A stretch of DNA of 64,000 bases from NCBI RefSeq assembly GCF_014200435.1, contig NZ_JACHBR010000001.1, positions 1,798,001-1,862,000 of the forward strand, given 5' to 3'. Each line of letters opens with the position of its first letter. Within the stretch, counting starts at the first letter, position 1. The DNA is from Sphaerisporangium krabiense (lineage in GTDB: Bacteria; Actinomycetota; Actinomycetes; Streptosporangiales; Streptosporangiaceae). Shown here piece by piece: positions 42,282 to 50,849 of this stretch. The notes beneath the pieces were generated by a model. The model was not told the origin of the DNA and made no database searches. It saw only the letters and a program-made list of their open reading frames with translations. Position numbers and translations under genes: made by a program.

Positions 42282-43094
42282 TCACGGATGTCCCGCGGCG
42301 TTCAGCAGCGGTACCCCGAGCAGGCACGACTCGACCCCCATGAGGCTGAGCAGCTCGAACACCTGGACGATCTCGGCGAGCGTCGCTCCGTGGGCGCGCG
42401 CGTTGCGCACGTGGATGCGGATACCGGGCGCGTACAGATGCGTGCCGGCCGCGTCGATCGCGATCAGGACCAGCTCGCGGGTCTTGGCGTCCAGCACACC
42501 GTGCCGCCCGGACGCCGCACTGAAGTCGATGTACCGGTCGAGGAAGCCCGGCAGATGGGCGAGCACGGGCTGCCATCCGGCGTCCCAGTAACCTCGCAGG
42601 CGCTCGAATCGCTCCCGGACACGCGCCTGGGCGGCGGGCGGCGCCTCGGGACTCTCCCCGTCCGCGTACTCCTCCAGCGCGATCGACAGGCCGACGTTCA
42701 GGGCGTGTACGCCGAGCACGCTGACCAGTTCCAGGACCTCGAGCACTCCTTCCGGCGGGACGCCGGCGTCGAGCGCGCCCTGGATCCGGGCGGGCAGGGA
42801 CTCGCGGTTGCGGTACGTCATCGCGGCATCGCAGGCCAGCAGCACCAGCGTCTTGGCTTGGGCGCTGAGCGGACCGGCCGCCGCTTCCTCGGCCAGGGCG
42901 ACGAAGGCGCCGGCGTAACCGGGGTCTCGCTCGATGACCGGATCGAGTCGCTCGTCCCACGAGCCGAGCGCCGCACGGCAACGTGATCGAAGGCCCTCGG
43001 CCGCCCCGCCGGCCATGGATTCCGGGTGAACGGGTCCACCCGCGGCGTCGTCGTTCTCGATCCCAGTCGACTCGCTCACGTCAAGATCCACCAT
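42282..43094 (-). CDS. Double carboxymuconolactone decarboxylase-type (AhpD-like) protein
   Basis: The product is 270 aa with two CMD-type helical modules: about 60-130 (LVLLACDAAMTYRNRESL, GVLEVLELVSVLGVHALNVG) and about 190-265 (RELVLIAIDAAGTHLYAPG, HGATLAEIVQVFELLSLMG). The AhpD C-x-x-C pair is absent, so it is not a peroxiredoxin reductase; it is closer to gamma-carboxymuconolactone decarboxylase-like proteins. It is divergent from the SDR gene across a palindrome. Confidence 0.85.
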   Translation of the reverse strand: MVDLDVSESTGIENDDAAGGPVHPESMAGGAAEGLRSRCRAALGSWDERLDPVIERDPGYAGAFVALAEEAAAGPLSAQAKTLVLLACDAAMTYRNRESLPARIQGALDAGVPPEGVLEVLELVSVLGVHALNVGLSIALEEYADGESPEAPPAAQARVRERFERLRGYWDAGWQPVLAHLPGFLDRYIDFSAASGRHGVLDAKTRELVLIAIDAAGTHLYAPGIRIHVRNARAHGATLAEIVQVFELLSLMGVESCLLGVPLLNAAGHP

Positions 43095-43102
43095 CTGATT
43101 TC

Positions 43103-43117
43103 ACTGTACAGTATTTA
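43103..43117. promoter_or_regulatory. Candidate operator in the CMD/SDR divergent region
   Basis: ACTGTACAGT at 43103-43112 is a perfect palindrome, and TGTACAGTATTTACA also shows a TGTA-N7-TACA repeat. It lies in a lower-GC gap. The bound regulator is unknown. Confidence 0.4.
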
Positions 43118-43177
43118 CATTTCGTAGCATGATATCGATGCCCATATAGGGTGACAAGACCACGAGAGGGGCGTGCG

Positions 43178-43993
43178 ATGAGGTTCCTTGATCGCATTGC
43201 GATCGTGACCGGCGGCGGAGGCCACGGCCTCGGCGGCGCCATAGCCCGCGGCCTGGCGGGGGAAGGCGCTCGCGTCGCGGTGGCCGACCGAGATCGTGAC
43301 ACGGCGGAGTCCGTCGCCGCCGAGATCACCGCCGCCGGAGGAGAAGCGCTGGCGGTCGCCGTCGACGTGCGGCGACCGGATCAGGTCGAGGCCATGGTCG
43401 AGACGGTGTCCAAGGCCTTCGGCGGGCCGGACATCCTCGTCAACAACGCGTTCACCTCGTGCCCGGACACGATCCTGGACGCCGACCTGGACGACTGGAT
43501 GCGCGACGTCGACGTCATCCTCAAAGGCGCCTTCCTCTGCGCGCGGGCCGTCCTGCCGTCGATGCTGGAACGACGGCGCGGCGCGATCGTCAGCCTCTCC
43601 ACGGTCAACGCCCATACGTACGTGGGCGCTTCGGCGTACAGCGCGGCCAAGGCCGGCCTGGAGTCGTTGAGCCGCAGCATCGCCGTCGAGTACGCGCCGC
43701 ACGGCGTCCGATCGAACGTGGTGGTCCCGGGGACGTTCGCCACCGAGGCCTGGGAGCTGCGACGGCGACGCCACCCGGACATCCTGGAACGGCTCGCGCA
43801 CTGGTATCCGACCGGCCGCATCGGCCGGGTCGAGGAGATAGCCGCCGCGGTCCTGTTCCTGGCCTCGGACGAAGCCGGGTGGATCACCGGCGCCACGCTG
43901 CCGGTCGACGGCGGTCTCCTGGCGGGCAATCCGTGGTTCGCGCGGGACGCCCACCCCGACGAACAGCCCGTTCCCGGCGGGAGGGCACAGTGA
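43178..43993 (+). CDS. Short-chain dehydrogenase/reductase (SDR)
   Basis: The ATG after GAGAGGGG gives 271 aa. The cofactor motif is VTGGGGHGLGGAIA, the acidic residue after strand 2 (VAVADRDRD) favours NAD, and the catalytic motif is Ser...SAYSAAKAG (Tyr/Lys near 154/158), with VNNAF for NNAG. It catalyses oxidation/reduction of an alcohol or carbonyl. It overlaps the LLM oxidoreductase by four bases. Confidence 0.93.
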   Translation: MRFLDRIAIVTGGGGHGLGGAIARGLAGEGARVAVADRDRDTAESVAAEITAAGGEALAVAVDVRRPDQVEAMVETVSKAFGGPDILVNNAFTSCPDTILDADLDDWMRDVDVILKGAFLCARAVLPSMLERRRGAIVSLSTVNAHTYVGASAYSAAKAGLESLSRSIAVEYAPHGVRSNVVVPGTFATEAWELRRRRHPDILERLAHWYPTGRIGRVEEIAAAVLFLASDEAGWITGATLPVDGGLLAGNPWFARDAHPDEQPVPGGRAQ

Positions 43994-44826
43994 GATTCGG
44001 CATCGACACCTTCATCACCGATCAGACCATGCATCCCGCGGCACTGGCCCGCGCCGTCGAGGAGCGTGGACTCGACACGCTGATGGTCACCGAGCACTCG
44101 CACATCCCCGTCCGCCGGGAGACGCCGTGGGCAGGAGGGCCGGAGCTCCCGCCGCACTACTACCGGACCTACGACCCCTTCGTCGGCCTGGCCGCCGCGG
44201 CGACGGCGACATCCCGGCTGCGACTCGGCACCGCGATCGCGCTCGCCGCGCAACGGGACGTCATCCACTTGGCGAAAGAGGTGGCCACGCTCGACCGGGT
44301 CAGTGACGGCCGGGTGATTCTCGGCGTCGGCGTCGGGTGGAACAAGGAAGAGACGCGGAACCACGGGATTCCACCGGGCCGGCGGGGCGCGGCGCTCGAC
44401 GAGAAGCTCGCGGCGCTGAAGGAGATCTGGACCCACGACGAGGCGGAGTTCCACGGCGAGTTCGTCGACTTCGATCCGATCTTCTCCTGGCCGAAGCCCC
44501 TGCAGCGCCCGCACCCGCCGATCCTCATCGGCGGCGAGAGCCGCCCGGCCGTACAACGACTGCTCCGGTTCGGCGACGGGTGGCTGCCGCGGGTCAAGAC
44601 CGCTCCCGAGGAGATCGCCCGCACCCGGGCATGGCTCGCCGATCAGGGCCGAGCCGTCACCGTCACCGTCTGCGGCCTTCGGGCTGACCCGGCCGAGATC
44701 GAGCGCTTCGCCGCGATCGACGTCGACGCTGTCACGTTCAGCCTCGCCCCGTTCCCGGAAGCCTCGCCGGACGCCTCGCGGTTCCTGGACCAGGTCACGG
44801 ACGCGGTAGCGCGGTTCACGAACTAG
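43990..44826 (+). CDS. F420-dependent LLM-class oxidoreductase
   Basis: The GTG overlaps the SDR stop (GTGA); the product is 278 aa. It is a luciferase-like TIM barrel: RFGIDTFITDQTMHP start, VTEHSHIPV, YDPFVGLAAAATATSRLRLGTA and GVGVGWNKEETRNHG, with PHPPILIGGES near the C-terminal third. LLM proteins of this length in actinobacteria usually use F420. Together with the SDR it forms a two-gene redox unit of unknown substrate. Confidence 0.9.
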   Translation: MRFGIDTFITDQTMHPAALARAVEERGLDTLMVTEHSHIPVRRETPWAGGPELPPHYYRTYDPFVGLAAAATATSRLRLGTAIALAAQRDVIHLAKEVATLDRVSDGRVILGVGVGWNKEETRNHGIPPGRRGAALDEKLAALKEIWTHDEAEFHGEFVDFDPIFSWPKPLQRPHPPILIGGESRPAVQRLLRFGDGWLPRVKTAPEEIARTRAWLADQGRAVTVTVCGLRADPAEIERFAAIDVDAVTFSLAPFPEASPDASRFLDQVTDAVARFTN

Positions 44827-44839
44827 CGCGGCCGACGGC

Positions 44840-44910
44840 GGGAGGTATCGCCCCGCGCGGGGATGATCTGGATCGCCCAGATCGAGATCCCCCGGCAAGC
44901 GGTACCTCCC
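44840..44910. terminator. Structured inverted repeats between convergent genes
   Basis: GGGAGGTA (44840-44847) pairs with TACCTCCC (44903-44910), enclosing the perfect CCCCGCGCGGGG (44851-44862) and GATCTGG...CCAGATC. The multi-branch structure lies between the LLM gene and the convergent dehydrogenase gene, fitting a two-way terminator. Confidence 0.5.
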
Positions 44911-44954
44911 GATGCGAGCACGAGCCTCCGGTCAGGCCGGTCCGTGCGCCCGCT

Positions 44955-46127
44955 TCATCGAAAGGCGGCGTGGCCGGTGAGCGCCTGGCCGATGACGAGC
45001 TGGTGGACCTCCGAGGTGCCCTCGTAGGTGAGCACTGATTCGAGGTTGTTCGCGTGCCGCATGACCGGGTACTCCAGGGTGATGCCGGCCGCGGCGAGGA
45101 TCGTGCGGCACTCCCGGGCGATGGCGATGGCCTCGCGCACGTTGTTCAACTTGCCGAGGCTGACCTGTTCCGGCTGGAGGAGTCCGGCGTCCTTGAGCCG
45201 GCCGAGGTGAAGAGCGAGGAGCATCCCCTTGCCGAGTTCGAGGGCCATGTCCGCCAGCTTGGCCTGGGTCAGCTGGTACGAGGCGAGCTTGCGGTCGAAG
45301 ATCTCCCGCTCCCGCGCGTAGGCGATCGCCGTCTCAAGGCAGTCACGGGCGGCGCCGATGGCGCCGAACACGATGCCGTAGCGGGCCTCGTTCAGGCACG
45401 ACAACGGTCCGGACAGCCCGCGGGCCTCGGGCAGCATCGCCGAACCGGGAAGTCGCACGTCGTCCAGTACCAGCTCACTGGTCACCGAGGCGCGCAGGGA
45501 CAGCTTCTTCTTGATGTCCGGAGCCGAGAAGCCGGGAGTGCCGGCCGGGACCAGGAAGCCCCGCACCTTGTCGTCCGTCTGCGCCCACACCACGGCCACG
45601 TCGGCGACGGAGCCGTTCGTGATCCACATCTTGTTGCCGTTCAGCACCCAGTCGCCGCCGGCACGGGTGGCCCGGGTCCGCATTCCGGCCGGGTTGGAAC
45701 CGAAGTCCGGCTCGGTCAGCCCGAAGCATCCGATGGCGTCCCCGGCGGCCATCCTCGGCAGCCACTCCTGCTTCTGCTCCTCCGATCCCCAGCGGTGGAT
45801 GGCGTACATCGCCAGCGAGCCCTGGACGCTGACCAGCGAACGCAGCCCGGAATCACCGGCCTCCAGCTCCAGGCACGCCAGCCCGTACGCCGTGGCGGAC
45901 GTGCCCGCACAGCCGTAACCCTCCAGGTGCATGCCGAGCACCCCGAGCTCGCCCAGTTCACGGGCCAGCTCACGGGCGGGGATCGATCCGGACTCGTACC
46001 ACTCGGCCAGCTCGGGCCGGATCTTCTCCTGGACGAAGCGATGGACCGTGTCGCGTATCGCGCGGTCCTCCTCGCCGATGAGCGAATCGGTCTCGAACAG
46101 GCCCAACGGGCTGCGGGCAGTGGCCAT
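44955..46127 (-). CDS. gcdH: Glutaryl-CoA dehydrogenase-like acyl-CoA dehydrogenase
   Basis: The product is 390 aa. Features of the GcdH branch are the segment GYGCAGTSATAYGLACLELE, FGLTEPDFGSNPAGM and the C-terminal LTYEGTSEVHQLVIGQALTG with catalytic Glu369. In this family the enzyme dehydrogenates and decarboxylates glutaryl-CoA to crotonyl-CoA; a non-decarboxylating relative cannot be excluded by eye. It is divergent from a TetR gene, with the shared 33-bp palindrome between them, so that regulator probably controls it. Confidence 0.9.
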   Translation of the reverse strand: MATARSPLGLFETDSLIGEEDRAIRDTVHRFVQEKIRPELAEWYESGSIPARELARELGELGVLGMHLEGYGCAGTSATAYGLACLELEAGDSGLRSLVSVQGSLAMYAIHRWGSEEQKQEWLPRMAAGDAIGCFGLTEPDFGSNPAGMRTRATRAGGDWVLNGNKMWITNGSVADVAVVWAQTDDKVRGFLVPAGTPGFSAPDIKKKLSLRASVTSELVLDDVRLPGSAMLPEARGLSGPLSCLNEARYGIVFGAIGAARDCLETAIAYAREREIFDRKLASYQLTQAKLADMALELGKGMLLALHLGRLKDAGLLQPEQVSLGKLNNVREAIAIARECRTILAAAGITLEYPVMRHANNLESVLTYEGTSEVHQLVIGQALTGHAAFR

Positions 46128-46141
46128 GGGGTGGTCACTCC

Positions 46142-46174
46142 TATCGTTTACCTAACGCCGTTAGGTAAACGATA
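46142..46174. promoter_or_regulatory. Perfect 33-bp palindrome, TetR operator
   Basis: The two arms, TATCGTTTACCTAACG and CGTTAGGTAAACGATA, are exact reverse complements around one central base. It lies 14 bp before the GcdH-like start and 75 bp before the TetR start. The symmetry and location fit a TetR-family operator. Confidence 0.75.
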
Positions 46175-46249
46175 AACTGGGCCCGCAAGGATCGCAATTC
46201 CGGCCGCCCGCAGGCGTGCGGCCTGACGGACTTCGAGAGGCAGGACCGA

Positions 46250-46864
46250 ATGGCGCGACCGGCGCAGCCGCTGCTGAATCGCGATCTCATCCGGGACACC
46301 GCGCTGGCGATCATCGACCACCACGGACTGGCCGGGCTGACCATGCGCAAGCTGGCCGACCAACTCGGAGTCCAGGCGGCGTCGCTGTACACGCACTACC
46401 CCACCAAGGAGGACGTGCTGGACGCGGTGGCCAACCTGCTGGTGGCGCAGGTCGACACCTCAGGCTTCGAGCACGGCTGGCGCGAGGGTCTGCGCACGTG
46501 GGGGCGCTCCTACCTGGCCGCCCTGGCCGCCCATCCGAACGCGGTACCGCTGATCGCCTCGGGCACCGGGCGCCGCGACACGTTCCTGACGATGGCCAAC
46601 GCGGTCCACGGCGGACTCGTCGGCGCCGGTTGGCCCCCCCGGGTGGCCACGACGATCTCCGGAGCCGTGAAGTACCTGGTGATCGGCGCGGCCTCCACCC
46701 CCTTCGCCAGCGGCTTCGCCGACGACGTCCAGGTCTACCTGGACCGCTACCCCCACCTGACCCAGGCCCACCGCCTCCGCTCCGACGCCGAACGCATCGA
46801 CCAGGAGAGCTTCGAACTCGGCCTGTCGTGCCTGATCCGCGGCCTCGAACCGGGACCGGGGTGA
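46250..46864 (+). CDS. TetR-family transcriptional regulator
   Basis: The product is 204 aa. The helix-turn-helix lies at about 12-55 (LIRDTALAIIDHHGLAGLTM, KLADQLGVQAASLYTHYPTK). The ligand domain includes HPNAVPLIASGTGRRDTFL and a C-terminal arm resembling TetR_C-type. It faces the dehydrogenase gene across the palindrome and likely represses both. Ligand unknown. Confidence 0.92.
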   Translation: MARPAQPLLNRDLIRDTALAIIDHHGLAGLTMRKLADQLGVQAASLYTHYPTKEDVLDAVANLLVAQVDTSGFEHGWREGLRTWGRSYLAALAAHPNAVPLIASGTGRRDTFLTMANAVHGGLVGAGWPPRVATTISGAVKYLVIGAASTPFASGFADDVQVYLDRYPHLTQAHRLRSDAERIDQESFELGLSCLIRGLEPGPG

Positions 46865-46887
46865 CACAGCTTCTGAGGTCGAGACGG

Positions 46888-47508
46888 TTACCGCTCCCGG
46901 ACCGCGTAGGTCAGGTGGGTCACCCGCTGCGCCGGCTCCGCGCCGACCTGCTCCAGGGCCACGCGGCCCGCGTCCACGCCCTCGAACAGGCGGATTCCGG
47001 AGCCGAACAGCACGGGTGAGAGCGCGATCGAGAACTCGTCGACCAGGCCGGCGTTGACGTACTCCAGGATCGTCGCGCCGCCGCCCGCGATGCGGACGTC
47101 GCGGTCACCGGCGGCCTCGCGGGCCTGGTCGAGCGCGGTCTCGATGCCGTCGTTGACGAAGTGGAAGGTGGTCCCACCCGGCCGCTCCCAGGGGTCGCGC
47201 TTCTCGTGCGTCACGACGAACACCGGCGTGTGGAACGGCGCCTCCTCCGGCCACATCCGCTCGCCGGCGTCGAACATGCGCTTGCCCATCACGCTCGCGC
47301 CCGTGCGCTCGAACGTCTCCCGCACGATGTCGTTGTCGCGCCCCTCCTCGCCGCCCTCGCCGAGCTTCAGGTTCTCCCGGAAGAACCGCTGCGGGAAGAT
47401 CCACCGCTGCAGTTCCATCCACTGCCGCCCCATCAGTTCCCCGAGGGACTCGGGTGCGATGAAACCGTCCAGCGACATCGACACGCTGAAGAACACCTTC
47501 CCGGCCAT
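46888..47508 (-). CDS. Dihydrofolate-reductase-like (RibD C-terminal domain) protein
   Basis: The product is 206 aa. It begins GKVFFSVSMSLDGFIAPES, the usual start of this family, and has SVMGKRMFDAGE, VFVVTHEKRDP and the glycine-rich NADPH segment VRIAGGGATILEYV. These stand-alone proteins reduce unknown substrates. It overlaps the SRPBCC gene by one base in the ArsR/SRPBCC/DHFR-like operon. Confidence 0.92.
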   Translation of the reverse strand: MAGKVFFSVSMSLDGFIAPESLGELMGRQWMELQRWIFPQRFFRENLKLGEGGEEGRDNDIVRETFERTGASVMGKRMFDAGERMWPEEAPFHTPVFVVTHEKRDPWERPGGTTFHFVNDGIETALDQAREAAGDRDVRIAGGGATILEYVNAGLVDEFSIALSPVLFGSGIRLFEGVDAGRVALEQVGAEPAQRVTHLTYAVRER

Positions 47509-48014
47509 CAGCCCTCGGCTCCCTTCCGAACGTTCTCGGTGACGTAGGCGGCCAGGTTGTTAAGCGTCTGCCGGCCGGCCTCGATCGCGTGGTATTTCTC
47601 GACCGCTTCGTCGCGCAGCTCCTTGGTGGGGAACACCGTGCGCATCTCGATCCGGGTCGCCGCCCCGTCGGGCTCGAACACGAGGACCGACTGGAAGGCG
47701 TTCGGGTCGCCGCGGTATTCGCCGTGCAGCATCGCGATTCCCTCCGGCGGGACGATCTCGGTCCAGGTGATCCACTCCTGGTAGTCCGTCCCGTCCGGCC
47801 CGTGCATCACGAAGTCCCACACCCCGTCGACGCGGAACTCGAAGGACCGCGTCGTGGTGGTGAACCCCTCCGGCCCCCACCACCGCGACAGGTGCCGCAC
47901 CTCGGTGAACGCCTCGAACACCAGCTCCCGCGGGGCGTCGATGACCCGCGAGATCACGACCTCGCGGTCGGCCGTCGCGGACCGCGCCGGCGCTCCTTGT
48001 CCCGTCTCGCTCAT
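47508..48014 (-). CDS. SRPBCC / AHSA1-type ligand-binding protein
   Basis: The product is 168 aa: VVISRVIDAPRELVFEAFTE, WWGPEGFTTTTRSFEFRVDG and the C-terminal helix ENVRKGAEG-type end. It is an activator-of-Hsp90-like START-fold protein common next to ArsR genes. It overlaps the ArsR stop by four bases. Function is a hydrophobic-ligand binder of unknown partner. Confidence 0.93.
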   Translation of the reverse strand: MSETGQGAPARSATADREVVISRVIDAPRELVFEAFTEVRHLSRWWGPEGFTTTTRSFEFRVDGVWDFVMHGPDGTDYQEWITWTEIVPPEGIAMLHGEYRGDPNAFQSVLVFEPDGAATRIEMRTVFPTKELRDEAVEKYHAIEAGRQTLNNLAAYVTENVRKGAEG

Positions 48015-48361
48015 CGGTTACTTCCTTCCTGACTTGCCTGCTTGAGGTCCTGCACGTAGGCGTCCAGCCGGTCGAAGGTCTCGTTCCAGAACCGCTCGAA
48101 CCCGCCGGTCCACTCGTGGATCGGTCGCAGCCCGCGGGCGTCCAGACCGTACAGGCGCTGCTTGCCCGCCTTGCGGTCCCGCACCAGCCCGACCTCCCGG
48201 AGCACCCGCAGGTGTTTGGACGCCCGCGGCTGGGTCATCCCCAGCTCCTCGGCCAGCTCGGTCACCGGCCGCTCACCCGCCCGCAGCAGCACCAGGATCT
48301 CCCGGCGCTGCGGCTCGGCGATCGCGTTGAAGACGTCCGACGTCGTCGCTGCTCGTGCCAT
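48011..48361 (-). CDS. ArsR-family transcriptional regulator
   Basis: I choose the start MARAATTSD (48361) over one nine codons earlier because the earlier codon lies inside the palindrome at 48373-48388. The product is 116 aa. The winged helix spans about 8-85 (FNAIAEPQRREILVLLRAGE, LGMTQPRASKHLRVL). No clear metal-ligand Cys pair is seen, so it probably acts with an SRPBCC protein, as in similar operons, rather than as a metal sensor. Confidence 0.9.
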   Translation of the reverse strand: MARAATTSDVFNAIAEPQRREILVLLRAGERPVTELAEELGMTQPRASKHLRVLREVGLVRDRKAGKQRLYGLDARGLRPIHEWTGGFERFWNETFDRLDAYVQDLKQASQEGSNR

Positions 48362-48372
48362 GACCCCATCAT

Positions 48373-48388
48373 ATGCCGATATCGGCAT
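48373..48388. promoter_or_regulatory. Perfect palindrome at the ArsR promoter
   Basis: ATGCCGATATCGGCAT is a perfect 16-bp palindrome, 12 bp before the ArsR start. It is a likely autoregulatory operator. Confidence 0.6.
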
Positions 48389-48445
48389 GCGTCGACCCGG
48401 GGTATTCGGCGGGTCTTGTCAGATGACGATCACGAAAGGCCGCGG

Positions 48446-48495
48446 TTGACGCGCCCAATGCGGGTACCTTAACGTCAAGTATTCCAATTTTTGGA
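48446..48495 (+). promoter_or_regulatory. Promoter and operator of the NmrA-like gene
   Basis: TTGACG (48446-48451), an 18-bp spacer and TAACGT (48470-48475) form a plausible promoter. Just downstream, TCCAATTTTTGGA (48483-48495) is a perfect inverted repeat at the expected transcript start. Confidence 0.55.
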
Positions 48496-48512
48496 GTAAT
48501 GGAGGAGCGTCG

Positions 48513-49391
48513 ATGATCGTGGTCACCGGAGCGACCGGCAGCGTCGGGCGGCACGTGACGGCCGGGCTGCTGGCCCAGGGACACAAGGTGCGCGCGCTGA
48601 CCCGCGACCCCGCACGAGCGTCCATCCCCTGGCAGGCCGAGGTCGTCCGTGGCGACCTGAGCCAACCGGACGACCTCGGTGACGCGCTGCGCGGGGCCCG
48701 CGCCGTCTACCTGATGGCGATGGGCGGCGCCCCGCGGCGCTTCGCCGAACTCGCCGAGCGGTGCGGGGTGGAGCGCATCGTCGTCCTGTCCACCAGCGAC
48801 GTGCTCGACGACGTCGAACGCCGGCCGGACGCCGTCGCCGAGGCGCACGCGGCGTTCGAGCACGCCGTGGCGCGCACCGGCATGCGGTGGACGTTCCTGC
48901 GCCCCAACGAGTTCGCCGGCAACAGCCTGCACTGGGCGCCGCAGATCATGGCCGGCGACGTGGTACGCGCGCCGTACCCGCTGGCCCGTACCGCGCCGAT
49001 CCACGAGCGAGACATCGCCGCGGTCGCGGTCCTGGCACTCACCCAGGACGGCCACCACGGCGCCAAGTACGTCCTGACCGGCCCGCGAGCCATCACCCAC
49101 GCCGACCAGCTCGACCTCATCGGCGCCGCGATCGGGCGCACCCTGCGCATGGAAGAGATCCCCGCCGACCAAGCCCGCGAGCAGATGACCCGATACGCGC
49201 CCCCCGCCATCGTCGAAGCCGTGCTGGGCCGGCTCGCCGCCGTGGTGCACCAGCCGTCGACCCCGACCGACACCGTCGAACGGGTCACCGGCCGTCCGCC
49301 GTACTCCTTCGCGGACTGGGCCCGCGAGCACGCCGCCGACTTCCGCTCCTCGCCCGCTACCCTGGCCTCCACCTCACCTGTCGATACCTGA
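48513..49391 (+). CDS. NmrA-like NAD(P)-binding protein
   Basis: The ATG follows GGAGGAG; the product is 292 aa. The cofactor motif is VVTGATGSVGRHVTAGL, then VRALTRDPAR, VVRGDLSQPDDL and VYLMAMGG. It is an atypical SDR of the NmrA type that senses or reduces redox cofactors, often a quinone oxidoreductase-like enzyme. It has the promoter and palindrome above; a MarR gene follows after 13 bp. Confidence 0.92.
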   Translation: MIVVTGATGSVGRHVTAGLLAQGHKVRALTRDPARASIPWQAEVVRGDLSQPDDLGDALRGARAVYLMAMGGAPRRFAELAERCGVERIVVLSTSDVLDDVERRPDAVAEAHAAFEHAVARTGMRWTFLRPNEFAGNSLHWAPQIMAGDVVRAPYPLARTAPIHERDIAAVAVLALTQDGHHGAKYVLTGPRAITHADQLDLIGAAIGRTLRMEEIPADQAREQMTRYAPPAIVEAVLGRLAAVVHQPSTPTDTVERVTGRPPYSFADWAREHAADFRSSPATLASTSPVDT

Positions 49392-49404
49392 CGAACCCCG
49401 GGGG

Positions 49405-49893
49405 TTGGCGTTGTCCGGCGACACCACGCAAGGCGGCACCCAAGAGCAGCTGGTCGCCGGACTCATCCGAGCCCTCACCGAACTGCAGACCGCCTCCGAC
49501 CAGGTCGACCAAGCCGCCGGCACCGCCCTCGGGCTCAACCGCACCGACGCCCGCTGCCTGTCGTGCCTCATCACCCACGGCCCGATGGCCGCGGGCGACC
49601 TCGCCGCCGCCGCCGGCATCGCCGCCACCGCGCTCACCTTCGTCATCGACCGGCTCACCCGAGCCGGCTACGCACAACGGCGACGCGACCCCGCCGACCG
49701 AAGACGCGTCCTCATCACCGCCAGCGACGAAGCGCGGCGCCTGGCGGAACAGATGTGGAGCCAGACCATCGCGGACACCCGGCACCAGCTGTCGAAGTAC
49801 ACCCCCCAGCAGCTCGAACTGCTGACCGACTTCATCACCGACCAGGTCCGGCTCCAGCGACGCCAAGCACAGCGGATCACCGAGGACACCTGA
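49405..49893 (+). CDS. MarR-family transcriptional regulator
   Basis: A TTG start (49405 or 49411) follows GGGGG, giving about 162 aa. The winged helix is at about 45-115 (GLNRTDARCLSCLITHGPMA, AAGIAATALTFVIDRLTRAG, RRDPADRRRVLITASDEARR). It is positioned to regulate the NmrA-like gene, perhaps through the TCCAATTTTTGGA repeat. The effector is unknown. Confidence 0.9.
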   Translation: MALSGDTTQGGTQEQLVAGLIRALTELQTASDQVDQAAGTALGLNRTDARCLSCLITHGPMAAGDLAAAAGIAATALTFVIDRLTRAGYAQRRRDPADRRRVLITASDEARRLAEQMWSQTIADTRHQLSKYTPQQLELLTDFITDQVRLQRRQAQRITEDT

Positions 49894-49970
49894 GCACACT
49901 CCTCCGCGATCCCGGCCTACATCCACGACAACCGCGAGTGAAGGCCGGGCAGTGAGCTCGCCGGCCGGGT

Positions 49971-50849
49971 TCACGTCGACGAGGGCCGCGCGGGAGGGGC
50001 GTCTCTCATCCGCTGGATCGCGGGTGACCTGGCGAGCAGGACGCTGCCGTACAGCATCAGGGCGACGCCGACGAGTTCGGCGGCGATCCAGGGGCCTCCG
50101 CGGAGTCGTTCGTGGAAGAGCGTGGTGCCGTAGAGAACGCTGGCCACCGGGTCGCTGATGGTGATCGCCGGTTGGGCGGCGATCAGGGAACCGCTCTGGT
50201 ACGCGTTCTGGAGCAGGAAGAAGCTGCATATGCCGGTGGCCACCATGGCGTACGGCTGCCAGGACGTCAGCAGGGCGGACGGGTCGCCGCGGAGCACGAT
50301 CGTGCTCTTGCGCATGAACGTCGCGGTCAGGGCGAAGCCGATACCGGCGGCCACGCCGAGGGTGGCCGCCCGGCCGATCGGACCGGCCGTCCTGCTCACC
50401 AGGATCAGCCCGGCCACGGCCAGTACCGTCGCGCCGCCGGCCAGCGCCCACTCCACGCCGGAGATGGCCGCCCGGCCGCTGGTGGTGGGCGCCGCCGTGA
50501 GCAGGAACAGGACCAGTCCCCCGGTCAGCGCCGCGGTCGCCAGCCAGGACTGCCGGTCCACCGTCGCCTTGAGCACCAGCGAGATCCCGATCATCGTGAG
50601 CGGCAGCTCGACGACCAGGAGTGGCTGCACCAGCGCGAGCGCGCCGAAGGACAGGGCCGTCGCCTGGAAGACGAAGCCGGCGATGAGCGCGGCCACGCCG
50701 CCGAGCCACGCCGGGCGGTGCAGCAGGGCCCAGATCAGCGCGGGCCGGAAGGCCATGCTCTGCGGCATGGTGCGCGCCTCGCGCCGCTGCAGGATCGACG
50801 CCGTCGCGTTGCTCACGGCGCAGAGCAACGCGAAGATGACCGCGATCAT
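49971..50849 (-). CDS. DMT-superfamily transporter (EamA-like)
   Basis: The product is 292 aa with about ten membrane helices (FALLCAVSNATASILQR at the N-terminus, GGVAALIAGFVFQATALSFG). This group of DMT proteins is widespread in actinobacteria, with drug/metabolite export inferred. The start is the ATG; the 293 bp beyond it carry no supported gene. Confidence 0.88.
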   Translation of the reverse strand: MIAVIFALLCAVSNATASILQRREARTMPQSMAFRPALIWALLHRPAWLGGVAALIAGFVFQATALSFGALALVQPLLVVELPLTMIGISLVLKATVDRQSWLATAALTGGLVLFLLTAAPTTSGRAAISGVEWALAGGATVLAVAGLILVSRTAGPIGRAATLGVAAGIGFALTATFMRKSTIVLRGDPSALLTSWQPYAMVATGICSFFLLQNAYQSGSLIAAQPAITISDPVASVLYGTTLFHERLRGGPWIAAELVGVALMLYGSVLLARSPAIQRMRDAPPARPSST

